A DNA stretch of 64,000 nt from Talpa occidentalis (GCF_014898055.3 NW_023601322.1:75296740-75360739), one strand, 5' to 3'; positions 1 through 12,903 are shown, counted from the first letter of the stretch. Numbers and translations: made by a program. Notes: generated by a model from the sequence alone, not told the origin.

Positions 1-707
1 GGAACTAAGTAAAATGTCAGTTCTCATTTACACAGTACAAAATCTCACATTTTCTGTCAGAAATTATTCATTTAATTAGGGGTTCACACAGGATTGAAAC
101 ATCCTGAGCTCTGGTCATAGTGTCACTCATTTCTAGAAAGTTTATTACTCATCTTTTTTGAGTGACTGCTATCTTTGAGGTCAGTGGTTTATAAAATCAT
201 AACTTTGAAATGGTAAAATTATTTAATATTAGCTTACTGTGACATGATAGCATAGTGAACATTATAAAAAAAGACTTGTTCTCACAAATAATAATGAGTA
301 AGATTATAAGAGAGGTCAGCCCACATTGAAGAGATTGGGAATGGTTTTGGATGAGCGGAAGTCTATAAAAGTTCACAAATGGGAGGTCCTCAGAAGGTTA
401 TGCCCTAATTACCATTTCCAGAAACCTGATGTTTTGGGGTCTGGATTATCTATATATCCTATACCTGGTTCTCTTTTGAACAATGGCAAACTTGTAATAC
501 ATTTCATCTAAAACTAGAGAGCATTGTGATTGTAACTGACTTTAGCTTGTTTGTGTCACATTCCAACGAGCTATATTCAAGTTTTAGGCAATTAAATCAG
601 TATCTCACCTCCACAGTATCTCCTTCAGGAAGTAGGAATTGCTTATTCCACTTTGGTTACAGGAGGAGGCTTGGAAATTGAGGGGATTGAGAGCAAACTG
701 AGTTTCG

Positions 708-981
708 TTTTTTTTTTTTTTTTTTAAGATTTATTTATTTATTTATACACGCACTGGGTACAGTCAGAAGCGCTGGAGGGTGAGAGAATTCACCAGAGCC
801 AGAGTTGGGAACAGAACAGACAGACTGAGGAAGTATACTGCTGAGGGGAGCAGCAGGTGGCAGGAGAGGTTTGCGCGCCATGTGGGACCCTTGCCTGGGG
901 GACGGGGATCGAACCAGCGCTGCAGAGGCTGCGGGCAGCTTCGCAGCCCAGCACTCAACCGCTGCGCCACCAGGGGTGCCC
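708..981 (-). repeat. tRNA-type SINE, younger subfamily
   Basis: Read on the minus strand this is a full-length copy: head at the right end (complement of ...caccaggggtgccc), box B-like GGTTCGATCCC, GC-rich body, then a TTTATTTATT-complement tail and an A-run (the T-run at 708-725). The head is slightly mutated. Confidence 0.85.
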
Positions 982-2159
982 TCCCCCCCAAAGTGAAGCA
1001 TCTAATAAGAATAGTTTTACTTAAAACCTTTTTTTGTTATTCCATAAGCATTTATTGAGTTTGCTGTTTTGTGACATCAACAGACTGTTGGCTATGAATA
1101 CAAACATGAATAAACTGCTGCCCTTAAGGAGTTAATTATTAACTCCTATAAGTTGGCAGTATCTTCTAAACATGTTTTATTGAACTGGAATGCTAATAAT
1201 TTCATTTATATAAATACCAAAGAAAGATTATTTTAGGAGAAATCGTGAAAGTTTTCTACTGGAGCCTGTTTTGCAGAGGGAGCTGATTTGTCATTTTACC
1301 TTTCAGACTGGCCCTTTTGCATTTTTGAGACTGTATGTGGTATTGGCATTAGCCATTTGAAATTCAGACCACACTTTTTACTACTTACATTTAAAAAATA
1401 AGTAAAATTTCAATAGGAAAGTAGGCAGAAAACATGAATCATGTTCTGTATCAACAGTAATCAAGGATATGCAATCTAAAAAAGGATATCATTTATTTCA
1501 TTAAAGATTGACAGAGAATTGTCATTCCAGAATTGGTAACATAAAATAGATAACATCTGTGGGAATAAAATCATGCAAACTTTCAATAAAACATTTGGGT
1601 ACTATTTTTTAATAAGATATTTAAAAATGTCCGTACCTTTAATTCAATAATTACATTTTTATAACTATATATGTACACATACATATGCATTTACACAGAG
1701 ATACTCTTAATAGTATTACCTATATTAAAACAAAATTGAAGACCTAAGTGTCCAAATACAAAGGATTAATTAAATAGTGCTATATGCCAAAAAAAATGAC
1801 TACAGGAAAAATGATGATACTGTGGCTTTCTCTAATGTGTGTTTTTATGGGAGAATATTTGCCTGCCTTCCTTGTTTTAAATTTTCCACTTTGCATGTTT
1901 ACATTTTAATTTAAAAATAAAAGTTTTCAATGAGTTTAATTCCAAAATTTCTGAACATTTCCTGTGTTCCAGGATTCTATGGAAGAGACACTTGGTCTCA
2001 ACCTTTTTCAGCTCCAACTTATTTAAGAAAAGGGGTTGGGTTTTCATAGATAACTATAACAATGTCTGTATCTGTGAGAGGAGCAAAGAAAATGAATGCA
2101 AGGAAGAAATAGTTAAAATGAGAATAGACAATCCCAAAACCTCTAACCATAATATAATT

Positions 2160-2434
2160 TTTAAAAAATATTTATTTTATTTATGCATGTAAGAGCGGAG
2201 GTATAGGCCAGAGGTGGGGGGAGAGGGGGAGAGGATTCACCAGAGACAGAGTGGGTAGCAAAACACCTGGATTGAATGAAATACACTGCTGAGGGGAGCA
2301 ACGGGCAAGATAGGAAAGGTCTGCTGCACTATGTGGGTTATCTCCCTGGCCAGGGATCGAACTCGTGCTGTAGTGGCTGCGACTAGCTTCATACTGCTGA
2401 GACTTAGAACCCTATGTGTCGCTAGAGAGGCCCC
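2160..2434 (-). repeat. tRNA-type SINE, older subfamily
   Basis: Diverged full-length copy on the minus strand. The body shows the older-type wording (ccagggatcgaactcgtgctg, gaggggagcaacgggcaaga on the plus strand) and the head ends ...gagaggcccc at 2434. Confidence 0.8.
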
Positions 2435-3779
2435 ATAACATAACTTTAAAAAGAAAGAAAGGTCCTGAAAATTAGAAGGAAAAATTTGTTGATTTTGAGT
2501 AACATTTGTCAAGTAGGACATTAACAATATGGTTTTTAATGACCTGAGAATATTCCACAGTACAGGAAGTTTGATTTTTTTTTTCAATTATTTTTTTCCA
2601 TTAATCAAAAATTGTCTACATAACATCTTTATATAATTCATTGTAATAGTTCAGAAGTATACTGGCTTGTTTATCAGAAATTATTTTTCTCCCTATTCCT
2701 TGTCACTATACTTTTGTTTGCTTTTAATATTGGGATTATTTTTATTTGCATATTGATATGTCATCTTTTATGAAGGGCTAATATGAAACTAAAATACACT
2801 TTATTGTAAGTAAATTTAGTGTTGGGGAATTATTGAGGTATTTTTCATCTTGTTTTTGTTACTGCATCACCGTCTCAGGAGACTGTTTTGGTAAGAAATG
2901 ACAATTGTTTTGCAAATGGGCTTTATCAATTCAGCTTCCAAACAAGCATGGATATTTTGCTAGTTATATACGATTTCATTCATGTCATAGCATGAATTGT
3001 ACATAACAGTAGTATAGTTTTCATTTATACATGTTCATGCCTTAATTATCATGAATGCTAGCTTTACATTATAACTGTACAGTGTCACATCTATTGCTTA
3101 TAAAAAGAAGTAATGTTAAATAACATCAGAGAAATAAGGACTTCTAGTACTTCTTTGTAGTAAATTTTATCTTGCTGCAACCAGTGTAGCCAGTTACCTT
3201 TAATAGAAAATTTAAACTTTTTAACATTGTTGAAGTTGCCTCCACTTTGATTATTAGTAGGACCAGCTAATTTCTCTAATAGTTTGTTTCCTTGGATTCC
3301 TTCTGTGTCCAAACATTGGCAGATTTAATTCTAAAAGTCATTTTTAAACTTTTTTTATAAAACACGTCTAAATAATTGAAATTGTTGCCAGATTACTTAC
3401 AAAGCTATAAATAAAATATCTGGGAAATCCCTCCTCTTTTTTTTTTTTTCTTTTCCACACCTAAAACAATTAGTTCTGATTATAAAGAGTTCTCATTATA
3501 AAGTTCTGATTATAAATTAGTTCTCATTATAAAGAGCCAATTTACCATAGACACAAATAAGGTATTTCTTCTGCCTTATCTGTATCTATCAGATTAAACT
3601 CCCTTCTCTCCCCAGAAAACATTTTCTGTTTCTGTGGAGCCTTTACCCTTTGTACCTACTCTGCCTCCCTCGGTTTTCAATAGGAATTGCTTAAAATTCT
3701 CTCTAGGTTTGTACAATTCTGTTTCAATTTTGGTCAAAGCACTGTCTTCTTAAAAATATAATCCTGTTTTTCTCTGTAT

Positions 3780-3925
3780 AAAACATTTACCTGCATTACC
3801 TAATTTAATTCTCACAGTAACCCTGGAGGATAGGTAGTACTGTTCATATTTTTAGGTGATGAAACCAGGGTGCAGAAACAAAATTTCCCTGATCACACAA
3901 ATAATAAGCTAGTGTGTCAAGCATA
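3780..3925 (-). repeat. MIR relic
   Basis: The plus strand reads as a degraded complement of the MIR core and tail: 'ctaatttaattctcacagta', 'ggataggtagtactgttcat', 'gatgaaaccagg' and 'gatcacacaaataataagct' follow the MIR order. It is an ancient tRNA-core SINE relic, well diverged. Confidence 0.7.
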
Positions 3926-5315
3926 GCTTGCTCTTTAAACACTTGTCTTTGCTCTTTTATGTTTTCGTGCTTTTCATGACTCTGCTCTCTCTTACCCTGG
4001 CCCTTTATGTTGTTGTCTATTAATAGTCCTTTAGTGGTTTAGTAGTGAACCCTGCATAGTTTCCAAATCTCCCTAAATTGTAACTTTTACTCCTAAAGTA
4101 TTCTAGATATATCCCATATTACTCATTTTTAAGACAGAATAATACATTTCATGATACTAGGTAAGTTTTCTGTGATACCTCTGTATATGTACAAGTACTG
4201 GATAGAATGCTGCATTGAATAAAATATAGATAGAAATTAATATTAAACTAAAGCATTGGTTTTTAATGTAAGCACAACCCTTAGAAGTAAATGGTATTTT
4301 TGTTGATGTTATTGTTGAAAACCTTTTTGTTCATTTCAGTTCTATGTTTTGCTTATCCTATGTTTTAAAGAACTTTTGAGGTACCTAAAACTTAAGTGAT
4401 GGTTGAGTTTTTTGGTTTTTATTTTTTTCCTTTGATTTAGAGTTGCTTGAGTAACACTTGTAAAACATGTTAAAAGAAGAATATTTACTTTAACATGCCC
4501 ATTTGATCATTGTTTTTGAGCTCTGAAAAGGGAATTAACTTTAGATAACTTGTTTTCTGCTATGGTTTTGATGTTCTCATCTAGAGAACAGCTAATAATT
4601 AGACCTGAGAGATCCCCCAAGAAACACTGCACCCTTAGGATAAACTTCAGAGGCTGAAAATCTTTTAATGTATTAATTTCTGGTCCTTCCCCTCTTCCCT
4701 TTCCATTTCTCTTTCCTGCCGCACCTCCCCACCTTCTTTCTGTTTGTTAAGTATTCCCATTATTTGTTGCTATTCTCTGTACCATCTTCTTGTTATCTTT
4801 CCCCTAGTCTTGCTGTTTCGGACAATCACCAAGTTGATCATATGTTTAAAGACCTCTCATTTTGTCATTTGAACCTGACTCTTCTGTTACATACAACTTG
4901 TCATATTTGGGGTTTGGGTTTTCGACCTGCATCCATTCTTGGATTAGGTCACCAAGCCTTTCTGTGGAGAGACAGAGCCTTGCTGTGGCTCTGCGTTGTT
5001 GGATACATGTATTATTATTGCCTGAAACTGGCAGATCATAAGGGCTCCTTAAATATGCAGGTTCAATTTCTGTACCAAAACCAACAGAAGATAAATATGA
5101 TTATTTCTCTATGATGTAGAACAATTACTTCGATGTATAAGTTCTATTTTATTTCAGTATAATTGTTAAAAACACTTCATCATTACAGTTGTCCAGTTTA
5201 AGTTAAAACAAGCCCTTTGAATTGGTTCTAGTAGGCATCAGTGCACAGAGAACAGAAATGTTTATTATTAAATTCCTTCAAATAATTTAAAGTGATATAT
5301 GACATTCTTTTGAAG

Positions 5316-5473
5316 TGATGGAGGCCTGAGCCAATCACAAGATGACAGCATTGTGGGAACAAGACACTGTAGGCATAGTCTGGCTATAATGCCTATTCCT
5401 GGAACTCTCTCATCAAGCAGCCCAGATCTCCTGCAGCCTACCACCAGCATGTTGGATTTTTCCAATCCTTCAG
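5316..5473 (+). CDS. RAPGEF6: RAPGEF6 exon: linker between PDZ and RA domains
   Basis: A 158-bp exon carrying 52 full codons, with one base of split codon on each side. It encodes [18 protein letters not shown]... and ends ...SMLDFSNPS. The acceptor is ...ttttgaag/T and the donor G/GTAATT. An in-frame TGA directly upstream of the acceptor rules out an earlier start in this frame. The segment is Ser/Thr-rich with no fold expected; in the family it is the flexible spacer between the PDZ domain and the Ras-association domain. The split G joins AT of the next exon to give the Asp of DIPDQV. The acceptor's pyrimidine tract is short, so this is a somewhat weak 3' splice site. Confidence 0.9.
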
Positions 5474-6919
5474 GTAATTTTTGTTTGTGATTTTATGCTC
5501 TGTGTTGGCACCAAATGGTTCAACTTATGCAATTCGTAGTGGATTTGCTTGTAGCCCTCTTCTTTCACTTCTAGTTTATGATGATGGGGAAAAAAAGGCC
5601 ATTAAAGAGAAAACTAGATCTTTTTATCTAAGCTGGCATGGTGCCTCCACCTATATAAAATAAAAGTACATAGAGATTACATTTTAGTATCTTTTGTTAA
5701 CCCTAATTGAAGCAGTGGTTGAAAGCAGAGATACGACCTCTCAGACCAGAAGAATTTTATCCTTGGTTTATAAAAAGAATAGGGTAGATTATTTGAATCA
5801 AAGTAGCCTCACTTCTGTGATGTACAGCAATGTATTAGTGATTGTCTAGTAATTGATTTTCTAGAAATTGACCTACCCCCAACCCCTGTCATGTATTGTT
5901 AATAAAATACCATAGCTTCTTTTTCATTGATGTTCAAACTTTTAGTGTAGTGCATTGAGTTCATTGTTCTGCATCTCTTAACACCTAGCCTAGAGGCAGA
6001 AATTATCATTTACCTATATAACCTAAAATTTCATTACAAGGTTGAAAAATGTTGACCTTGAAGAATTATTTGTATATCAGTCACTTGAAAGGATTTAAGA
6101 TGTTTCGATAAAAGACATACAGAATTATAAAGTAAAATACATAATTGTGTCCAAGAAGAGAAGGGGAAAAAATACTTCTACAAAGATCAGTGAAGTTATG
6201 ATGCTGCTTCAGTTTTGATACTGAAGTTCCTACTATCTAATATAAAAAAGTAGGGGGGAGGGTGAACTTGGTATTGAGGAGTAAATATAAAGAAAGTAGT
6301 AAAGTTCATGTTTTTTTTTATAGCACCTAAAATAAAAATTCTAGGACATAGGAAAAAAAAATGCCATTTTAGTGCAAGCAAAGCGTTTCTGCCTGTCCTT
6401 TTTATTTTTAAAGAGATTACTAAACCCAATAATCTGTCTTGACACATCCTACTCTCTGCTTGACTACCAGTATTCTTTCTTGGACAAAGATGTTAATGAG
6501 TCATTACTTTGCTTAGAAGTTTCTAGTGATTTCTAGCTTTGTAATTGTCACAGTTCAATCGTGAAATTAAAATCTCCAGATATTTGATCCTTAACATAAG
6601 GAATTGTTATAAATAGTTAAGTATTTACCTGAAAGGCTAAAAAAGCAAGCACTAAGCTATTTCAGAGGTTAGAAAACTACCAAGTGAATTGAACTTCTGG
6701 TGCATGAACAGGATGCTACTACAGGGTGAAAAGTGTTACTGGGACGATAGAGAAACAAAAAGTCCCCACACACAAAAACCAAAGTAGCAAGTCTCTTTTT
6801 ATCTTGCAGTTTACTTCCTGTGCCCCTTTTGGGCAGAAACTAAAAGGGAACCAATTGAAAAGAAAGGGGTTTGCAGAAGCCTCAGCCCAATCATAACAAA
6901 TTAGAGTGGGTTTGGAATG

Positions 6920-7146
6920 TTAACCCTTTGCACTTCGCTGTCCCCTCTCAGGGGACATCGGAATTCTAGCATATCACTCGGATGTCCCCTCTCAGGGGAC
7001 ATTGCAGTTTATTAGTGATTACGGGGAATTGAGGTTATTTCAACGCAACTTTTTGAGACATGCATGTTTCCCTGAAGTTTTATCTTGAAATGGTACAAGA
7101 AATTAAATCAAAATATCGTAAAATGATTCGGAGTGCAAAGGGTTAA
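6920..7146. mobile_element. piggyBac-type MITE, 227 bp
   Basis: Both ends are TTAA followed by near-perfect inverted repeats: TTAACCCTTTGCACTTCG on the left and the complement of TTAACCCTTTGCACTCCG on the right. TTAA is the piggyBac target and duplication. No transposase reading frame is present, so this is non-autonomous. Inside the left end the 19-nt palindrome TGTCCCCTCTCAGGGGACA occurs twice, at 6939-6957 and 6983-7001, each preceded by a CACT(T)CG-type motif, as if a subterminal unit had been duplicated. A shorter relative lies at 28,473. Confidence 0.85.
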
Positions 7147-9178
7147 GACAATAAGGTGATAAATATAGGTGTCCAGTTTTCCCAGCATGATTATAAACAC
7201 CTTTTCTAGCCTTCTGTTCTGCCGTTCCCTTCATCCGTCTTTCCTGGGTATAGCATGTATTTTCAGAACTCTCCGTCCATGCTGTTTTGCACCGATGGAG
7301 TGCTTTCCCTGCATATCCCATGAATTTTTTCTTACTCATGTATGTTGACCTCAGTCATTAACTCATCTGGGAAGCCCAGTTTCATAGCTACAGATTAGTC
7401 CATCCTTTTCCAGAAACACTAGCACCTTTTCTTTGTCTCTCTTATATTGCTTGTCACATGGTATAGCATGGAAATTTGTTTTCATGTCTACTTATTTGTG
7501 TTCCACAGTGATACATCTTAACACTGTATTGACAAATTATTTCACGCTACCAGAGCACAGGCTAAATAAGTATATTTTTATTATGGATATTTAGGGACTT
7601 ACAATTTATAGGCTAAATAATTTTTAAATGGGTGTATTTTTGCCAGGATATGTAGAAAAGGACTGAAAGAGTAAAAGATGGGCTGTAGGGAGAGGAGAAG
7701 GAAAAGTGAGTGAGGTGCTTAGCTAGGGGAAGAAAGAGAGCTGGTTGGAATTAATAAGATTTAAAAATTAATCTTTTAGCATAAAAATTCAGACATCTGG
7801 AGATACTACTTGATTTCAGATTGATTGCATAATTCTCATTGAAACATGTTGAAAGGACTGATGATGCCCTTTTAAAGTCTAAGTAAAGATCTGTCTGTAA
7901 AGATGTTTACAGCCTGTGTCCATAGCAGCAGTATAGATGAACATATGTAAAGTAGGTTTTTAACTTAGAAATCATATTTTTAAACTCTCAAATGCACAAC
8001 TTTATGAAAGACCTTTACAGTACTATTTATATTTATGTAGAATAAAATATTAATTACCAATTAATTCCAAATTTAGCTTCTTAAATTATATATGACACCA
8101 CTGAATATTAGCTGTGTACATCACATAATATATATTATAGCATGTGTGACATCAGTCAAATTTGATTAGCATCTATCAGTCTTGATCCCAGCTGTGTTTA
8201 TGCTACAGGGTTAAAGATTAGAAAGTGAGGACAAAGCTGTGTTCAGTAGTTTGCTTTTGATTGCTGACATTTTCATGGTTTTGCTTTGTTTCTGCTGCCT
8301 ACAGCTGTTGGTTTTTACTGTAAGTATCTTGAAGACTATGGTATTATATTGCTTATGTTTGTATTCTTTCATTATTTTGTAAAGGTAAAATAATGCAGAA
8401 TTGAATGAAGTATAAAGAAGTTTTCTTTCTACTTACAAGGTTGCCAGTGCAAACTGACATGTTTCCTTTTAGTCATTTTCTTTGAATATATGTTTTTGTA
8501 CTCATATATAATGAGAGTATACCTGCAATTCTATAACTTGTGAAAAGTTTTTTGGAATTTTTAACCAAACACAGCATGAGGCCTAAAAGAATTCAGAACA
8601 TGACTAAAAGGATTGTGAAGCTGAAATTTTTTTTCTGTGTCTGCATATGGAAAGTTTTGCTTTCCTATTCATTTAATAGCATAAACATTTGATTTCTTTA
8701 ATATTTAGTAAACTTCAGATTCTTTTGCATTTCAAGTCTGAGTTATTTCAACTAGTTTCTAGTAGTAAAGATACATAAAGTTTTTTTTTAATCACTTTCA
8801 GGGAAAGAATAGAATGTAAATCCTCTACTCCCCAGAATTAACATTTGTTCATTTACTCATGTATTCTTCCAGAAATTTCACAGTACATAAAATGTATGTA
8901 CAATTTCCTTCACCCCGAATGATAATGCTGTTCTTTCTGTAACAGGGTGTATTCTTCTTTCAAAAATTTTAAGCAGCTGATAGATAGCATTCAGCTTAAC
9001 CCCAGTGCCCTACTGCTGGTCATTTACATTGTTGCCTGGACCTCTGTGTTTACATATCTTTACATGTTGTATATTTGTATTAATGTTATATTTTTGAATT
9101 TTCTCACAAATTTTGTGCAATGTTGGTGTCCAGTCTTATTTTCTCTTGTTTTGTTTTTTTTTTTATAAACTTCTGTTA

Positions 9179-9459
9179 CTTTTTTTTTTTTTTAAGATTT
9201 ATTTTTATTTATTTATACAAGCACTGGGTACAGTCAGAAGCGCGGGAAGGTGAGAGAATTCACCAGAGTGGGGAGCAGAGCAGGCAGAAGGACCAAGGTG
9301 CACTGCTGAGGGGAGCAGCGGGCGGCAGGAGAGGTCTGTCGCACCATGTGGGACCCTCCTCCAGTGGCCAGGGAGCAGCCGGGGATCGAACCAACGCTGC
9401 AGAGGCTGCGGGCAGCTTTGCAACCCAGTGCTCAACTGCTGCGCCGCTGGGGAGGCCCC
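9179..9459 (-). repeat. tRNA-type SINE, younger subfamily
   Basis: Full-length GC-rich copy on the minus strand. T-run and taagatttattt at the left are the reversed tail, and the head ends ...ctggggaggcccc at the right. It keeps the duplicated ccggggatcgaacc box B complement. Confidence 0.9.
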
Positions 9460-9559
9460 TATTTTCTCTTGTTAAATGAGTACCTACAAAATACCTATTT
9501 TGCCTTTTGGCCTGCAAAACTTTAAAATATTTACTGTCTTACTCTACCAAACAAGGTTA

Positions 9560-9790
9560 CCAATCCTTGATCTATACTATTAAACTGCTACCCTGTGTTT
9601 CCTTTGTGACACTTATCACCTTACAGATTTTCTTTTTTTACTTGATTATTTGTCTTTCCTTGAACTACCACTTATTCTCTTAAATATTAGCAAACTCCCT
9701 GAGACTTTATATTATTACTGTGTCTTTGTCATCTGGAACACATTCACACATAATAGTTACTCTATAGATATTTGTTAAGTGATTAACAAT
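9560..9790 (+). repeat. Possible L2 3' end relic
   Basis: The order 'caaactccctgagactttat', 'actgtgtctttgtcatctgg', 'catagatatttgttaagtga' (approximately, at 9690-9780) follows the L2 LINE 3' end as I know it. It is heavily diverged. Confidence 0.5.
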
Positions 9791-10703
9791 TTAAAACAGA
9801 ATGAATGGCAGTTTTTCATTATTTTAAAATGTCTTCCTAAATACTTGAACTTTTCTGATTTTTAGTATGAAAGGGTGAAAACTTGCATCCTCAAGCATTC
9901 CATGTTTATATTTTATTCATGCAAGCTTATGATTAGCACTTTGGAAATTGTAACTTTGGTTAGAAAACCAGATAATCTGATAAAACCAGTTACCTGATTT
10001 TGATTGTTTTGCTTTTATTCTGGCCTATATTTACCATTCATGTAATTAATATCTGGTTGCCATGTATGATGTTCTCCCACTAAAAGCATGTTTGTAAATA
10101 AAATATATCTGTAACAATTCTAAAATAGAAAAGGAATTTTACAGTGACACTGATTTCAGTACAGAGAAATATTTTCTTACGTCTCTCAAATGTTTTTCTA
10201 AGTTATCATCCGTAACCTTGGCAGATTCATCAAGGTTTGGGTTATGGGGTGTTCTTTGGATAATCCCATTTATAGAGCTAGAGGTGCCCATTTATAATGT
10301 CTGCAGCCCTCTTGTGTGACTATGTCTCTTTGCATAGGAAACAAATAGCTTTAACAGTATGACTTTTACATTGGTTTACAAGATACTTAGCTCTGTGTTA
10401 CTTCACAAAGATGTTATAGTATTTTGACAGCAGTGTAAGAGGACATGAAATGTGTGCAAATTGTCAACCTGTCTTTGTAAATAAATATTTGAATAAATTA
10501 ATAAAATGGGATCAAAGCATCTCCCCATTCTCTCAGGGTCAGCCAGTCCTGCTATCTGAGGCTCAGCCCTCAAAGATCTAGTTAACTTATCCAATTCTGG
10601 GGCCCTGGACAACGGAGACCTGTTTTTATGAAGATTGTAGGAACATTACAAGTAATGTAGTATGGTGTTTGACCAGTTTTGTAGAGTTAAAAGAGATTAA
10701 TAG

Positions 10704-11031
10704 GGGCCTCCCCAGTGGCACAGCAGTTGAGCGCTGGGTTGCAAAGCTGCCCACGGCCTCTGCGGCGCCGGTTCTATCCCCAGCTGCTCCCCGGCCACCG
10801 GAGGAGGGTCCCACATGGCGCGCAGACCTCTCCTGCCGCCCGCTGCTCCCCTCAGCAGTGTGCTTCGGTCCTTCTGCCTGCTCTGCTCCCCACTCTGGCT
10901 CTGGTGAATTCTCTCACCCTCCCGCGCTTCTGACTGTACCCAGTGCATGTATAAACAAACAAACAAATAAAAATAAATAAATGAATAAAATACATGCCTC
11001 TTTAAAAAAAAAAAATTAAAAAAAAAAAAAA
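10704..11031 (+). repeat. tRNA-type SINE, younger subfamily, with target duplication
   Basis: A full-length copy with head GGGCCTCCCCAGTGGCAC and a tail that continues past the TAAATAAA repeats into ACATGCCTCTTTA and a long A-run. The 11-bp direct repeat AGATTAATAGG flanks it (10694-10704 and 11032-11042). The right-hand copy abuts the head of the next SINE, so this element landed exactly at the 5' edge of an existing SINE. Confidence 0.9.
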
Positions 11032-11040
11032 AGATTAATA

Positions 11041-11312
11041 GGACCTCCCTGTTGGCGCAGGCAGTTGAGCACCGCACTGTGAAGCTGTCCTCAGCCTCTG
11101 CAGCGCAGATTCAGTCCCGGCCAGCCAGCCAGGTTGAAACTTCACCACATGGAGCAGCAGACCTCTCCTGTCTTGCCCACTGCTCCCCTCAGCAGTGTAT
11201 TTCAGTTAGTCTGCTTGTTCTGTTCCCCACTGTCTCTCTGGTGAATCCTCACTCTCCTGTGCATCTGGCCTGTACTCCGGTTCTTGTATAAATAAATAAT
11301 TTTTTTTTTAAT
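11041..11312 (+). repeat. tRNA-type SINE, intermediate subfamily
   Basis: Head ggacctccctgttggcgcag, with an insertion (gcaggcag) in the box A region that is also seen at 33,248. It ends in cttgtataaataaataat and a T-run rather than an A-run. It is older than its left neighbour, which inserted at its edge. Confidence 0.85.
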
Positions 11313-12094
11313 TAATCATCAGGTCACATTTAAAAAAAAGATAATTAAATCCTTTAGTAACTTTTCCCTTGGCAAACAAACTTCAATTTGTTTACATTAT
11401 TATTATAACCTAGGATAGAGAAACACCCCTTGATTTTGGTGGATAATAAAATCTGACCTTGTAGGTTTGGAAACCTAATGATGTCAGCAGTACCCTAAGA
11501 ATTAACATCAGAATATTTATCAAGGAAAAGCAATTTGGTATATGCAGCTTACAAAAGGGACCTGTATAGATGAAGCTTCTGCTTCCAATTTGACTGTGGA
11601 TCCCGAATAATCACTGTCTTTTGGCTAAGACCTCTCCCTGAAATATATTCAGTTGGATCTTTTAGCTCTGGGAGCTGGTATCTGTCCTTAGACTATAATT
11701 TTATGACCTCATTTCCTGCTGCATTTATTTCATCACTCCCTTCTTTAGCCAGCATTATACTTCAGATGATTTTGAGACAAATTTGTAGTTTTCTCTAACA
11801 GTTAATTATGTATAATGCTAAGAACATAATGCTAGACAAACAATATTTGATTCATTGAGCCACCAAAACCTTCAGTCACCTTCACTGTAGTTATCCAAAA
11901 AAAAATTCACAATTCATTTTTCCTAGTTTAAAGATATTTTAACAATAGTTTATTATCATAGCTGCAAATAAAACATTCATGCTGTTGATCACTTTTCACT
12001 TATTTATATTACAATTTAGTCCATTATCATCTTGTTGAACATTTTCTTAAGAATTTTTAGCCCCTGCCATATAACAAGAAAAAGAAATAAGAAT

Positions 12095-12359
12095 GGGGAC
12101 CTCTCCGGTGGCATAGGGGTTGTGTCTCAGTCCTATCACCACTACAGCCTGAATTCAATCCCTGGCCAGGGAGCTAACCCACATATGGCACAGCAGACTT
12201 CTCCTGTCTTGCCTTCTGCTCCCCTTAGCAATGTATTTCAGTAAATCCGCCTGTTCTGCTACCCTCTCTGTCTCTGGTGAATCCTCTCCCTGTACCTCTG
12301 GCCTACACCCTAGTTCTTCTATGCTAAATAAATAAATAAAAACTAAAAAAAAAAAAAAT
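12095..12359 (+). repeat. tRNA-type SINE, older subfamily
   Basis: Diverged copy starting gggacctctccggtggcata and ending in an A-run at 12359. Flanking AATAAGAATGGGG and AATAGAATGGGG look like an eroded target-site duplication. Confidence 0.85.
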
Positions 12360-12650
12360 AGAATGGGGGTGAAATAACATTATTTACATGTACATATCAT
12401 ATGAACTTATTTTGAGGTGAAATTTATAATAACAGAAATCTCAGTGGTAAAGACTGAGATTTAACCATGTGAGTATTTACATTTTTCCTGTTATAATAAA
12501 TAGAATGTAAAAACTGGGAAGTGTTTGCCAAGTATAGAAGACTAAGTGTTGATATCTAGTATAATTCATTGTGAAGAATGCCTGAAGAATGATACTGATG
12601 ACTCACTAATGACTCACTAAACCAATGAATCTCAGTAGTAACCAGTGACA

Positions 12651-12903
12651 TTTTTTTTTTGATGATTTATTTATTTATACATAGAAGAACTGGGGTGCAG
12701 GCCAGAGGTGTAGGGGGGATGAGAGGATTCACCGAGACAGAGTGGGAACAGAACAGGCGGATTGAGGGGAGCAGCGGGCAAAACAGGAGAGGTCTGCTAT
12801 ACCATTTGGGTCACCTCCCTGGCCAAGGATCGAACTTATGCTGCAGTAGCTGTGGCTAGCTTGATAGGTTGCATCTTAACCCTTTGTGCCACCAGGGAGG
12901 CCC
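12651..12903 (-). repeat. tRNA-type SINE, older subfamily, with target duplication
   Basis: Minus-strand copy from the T-run at 12651 to the head complement ...caccagggaggccc. The flanking direct repeat ACCAGTGACAT is intact on both sides. Confidence 0.88.

Larger units (their letters stand above)
1..5315 (+). other. Intron (partial), upstream of first visible exon
   Basis: No exon of the PDZ or preceding region can be found here; short open frames do not match RAPGEF6. It contains two SINEs (708-981, 2160-2434) and one MIR relic (about 3780-3925). The rest is AT-rich sequence in which I see nothing recognisable. Confidence 0.7.

Noticed and set aside
4764..5114. 116-codon frame upstream of the first visible exon
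   Set aside because: It shows no similarity to RAPGEF6, no matching splice phase, and composition typical of chance frames.
10697..11077. Long minus-strand frames of up to about 126 codons (HWVQSEAREGERIHQ...) repeated at many places
   Set aside because: They lie inside SINE copies. The GC-rich SINE body simply lacks stop codons, and the same peptide recurs at every young copy on both strands. There is no evidence of translation.
12880..12900. TTAACCCTTTGTGCC as a third piggyBac-type end
   Set aside because: It is part of the SINE head (complement of ...ggcacaaagggttaag), and no partner inverted repeat is nearby. The resemblance is by chance.
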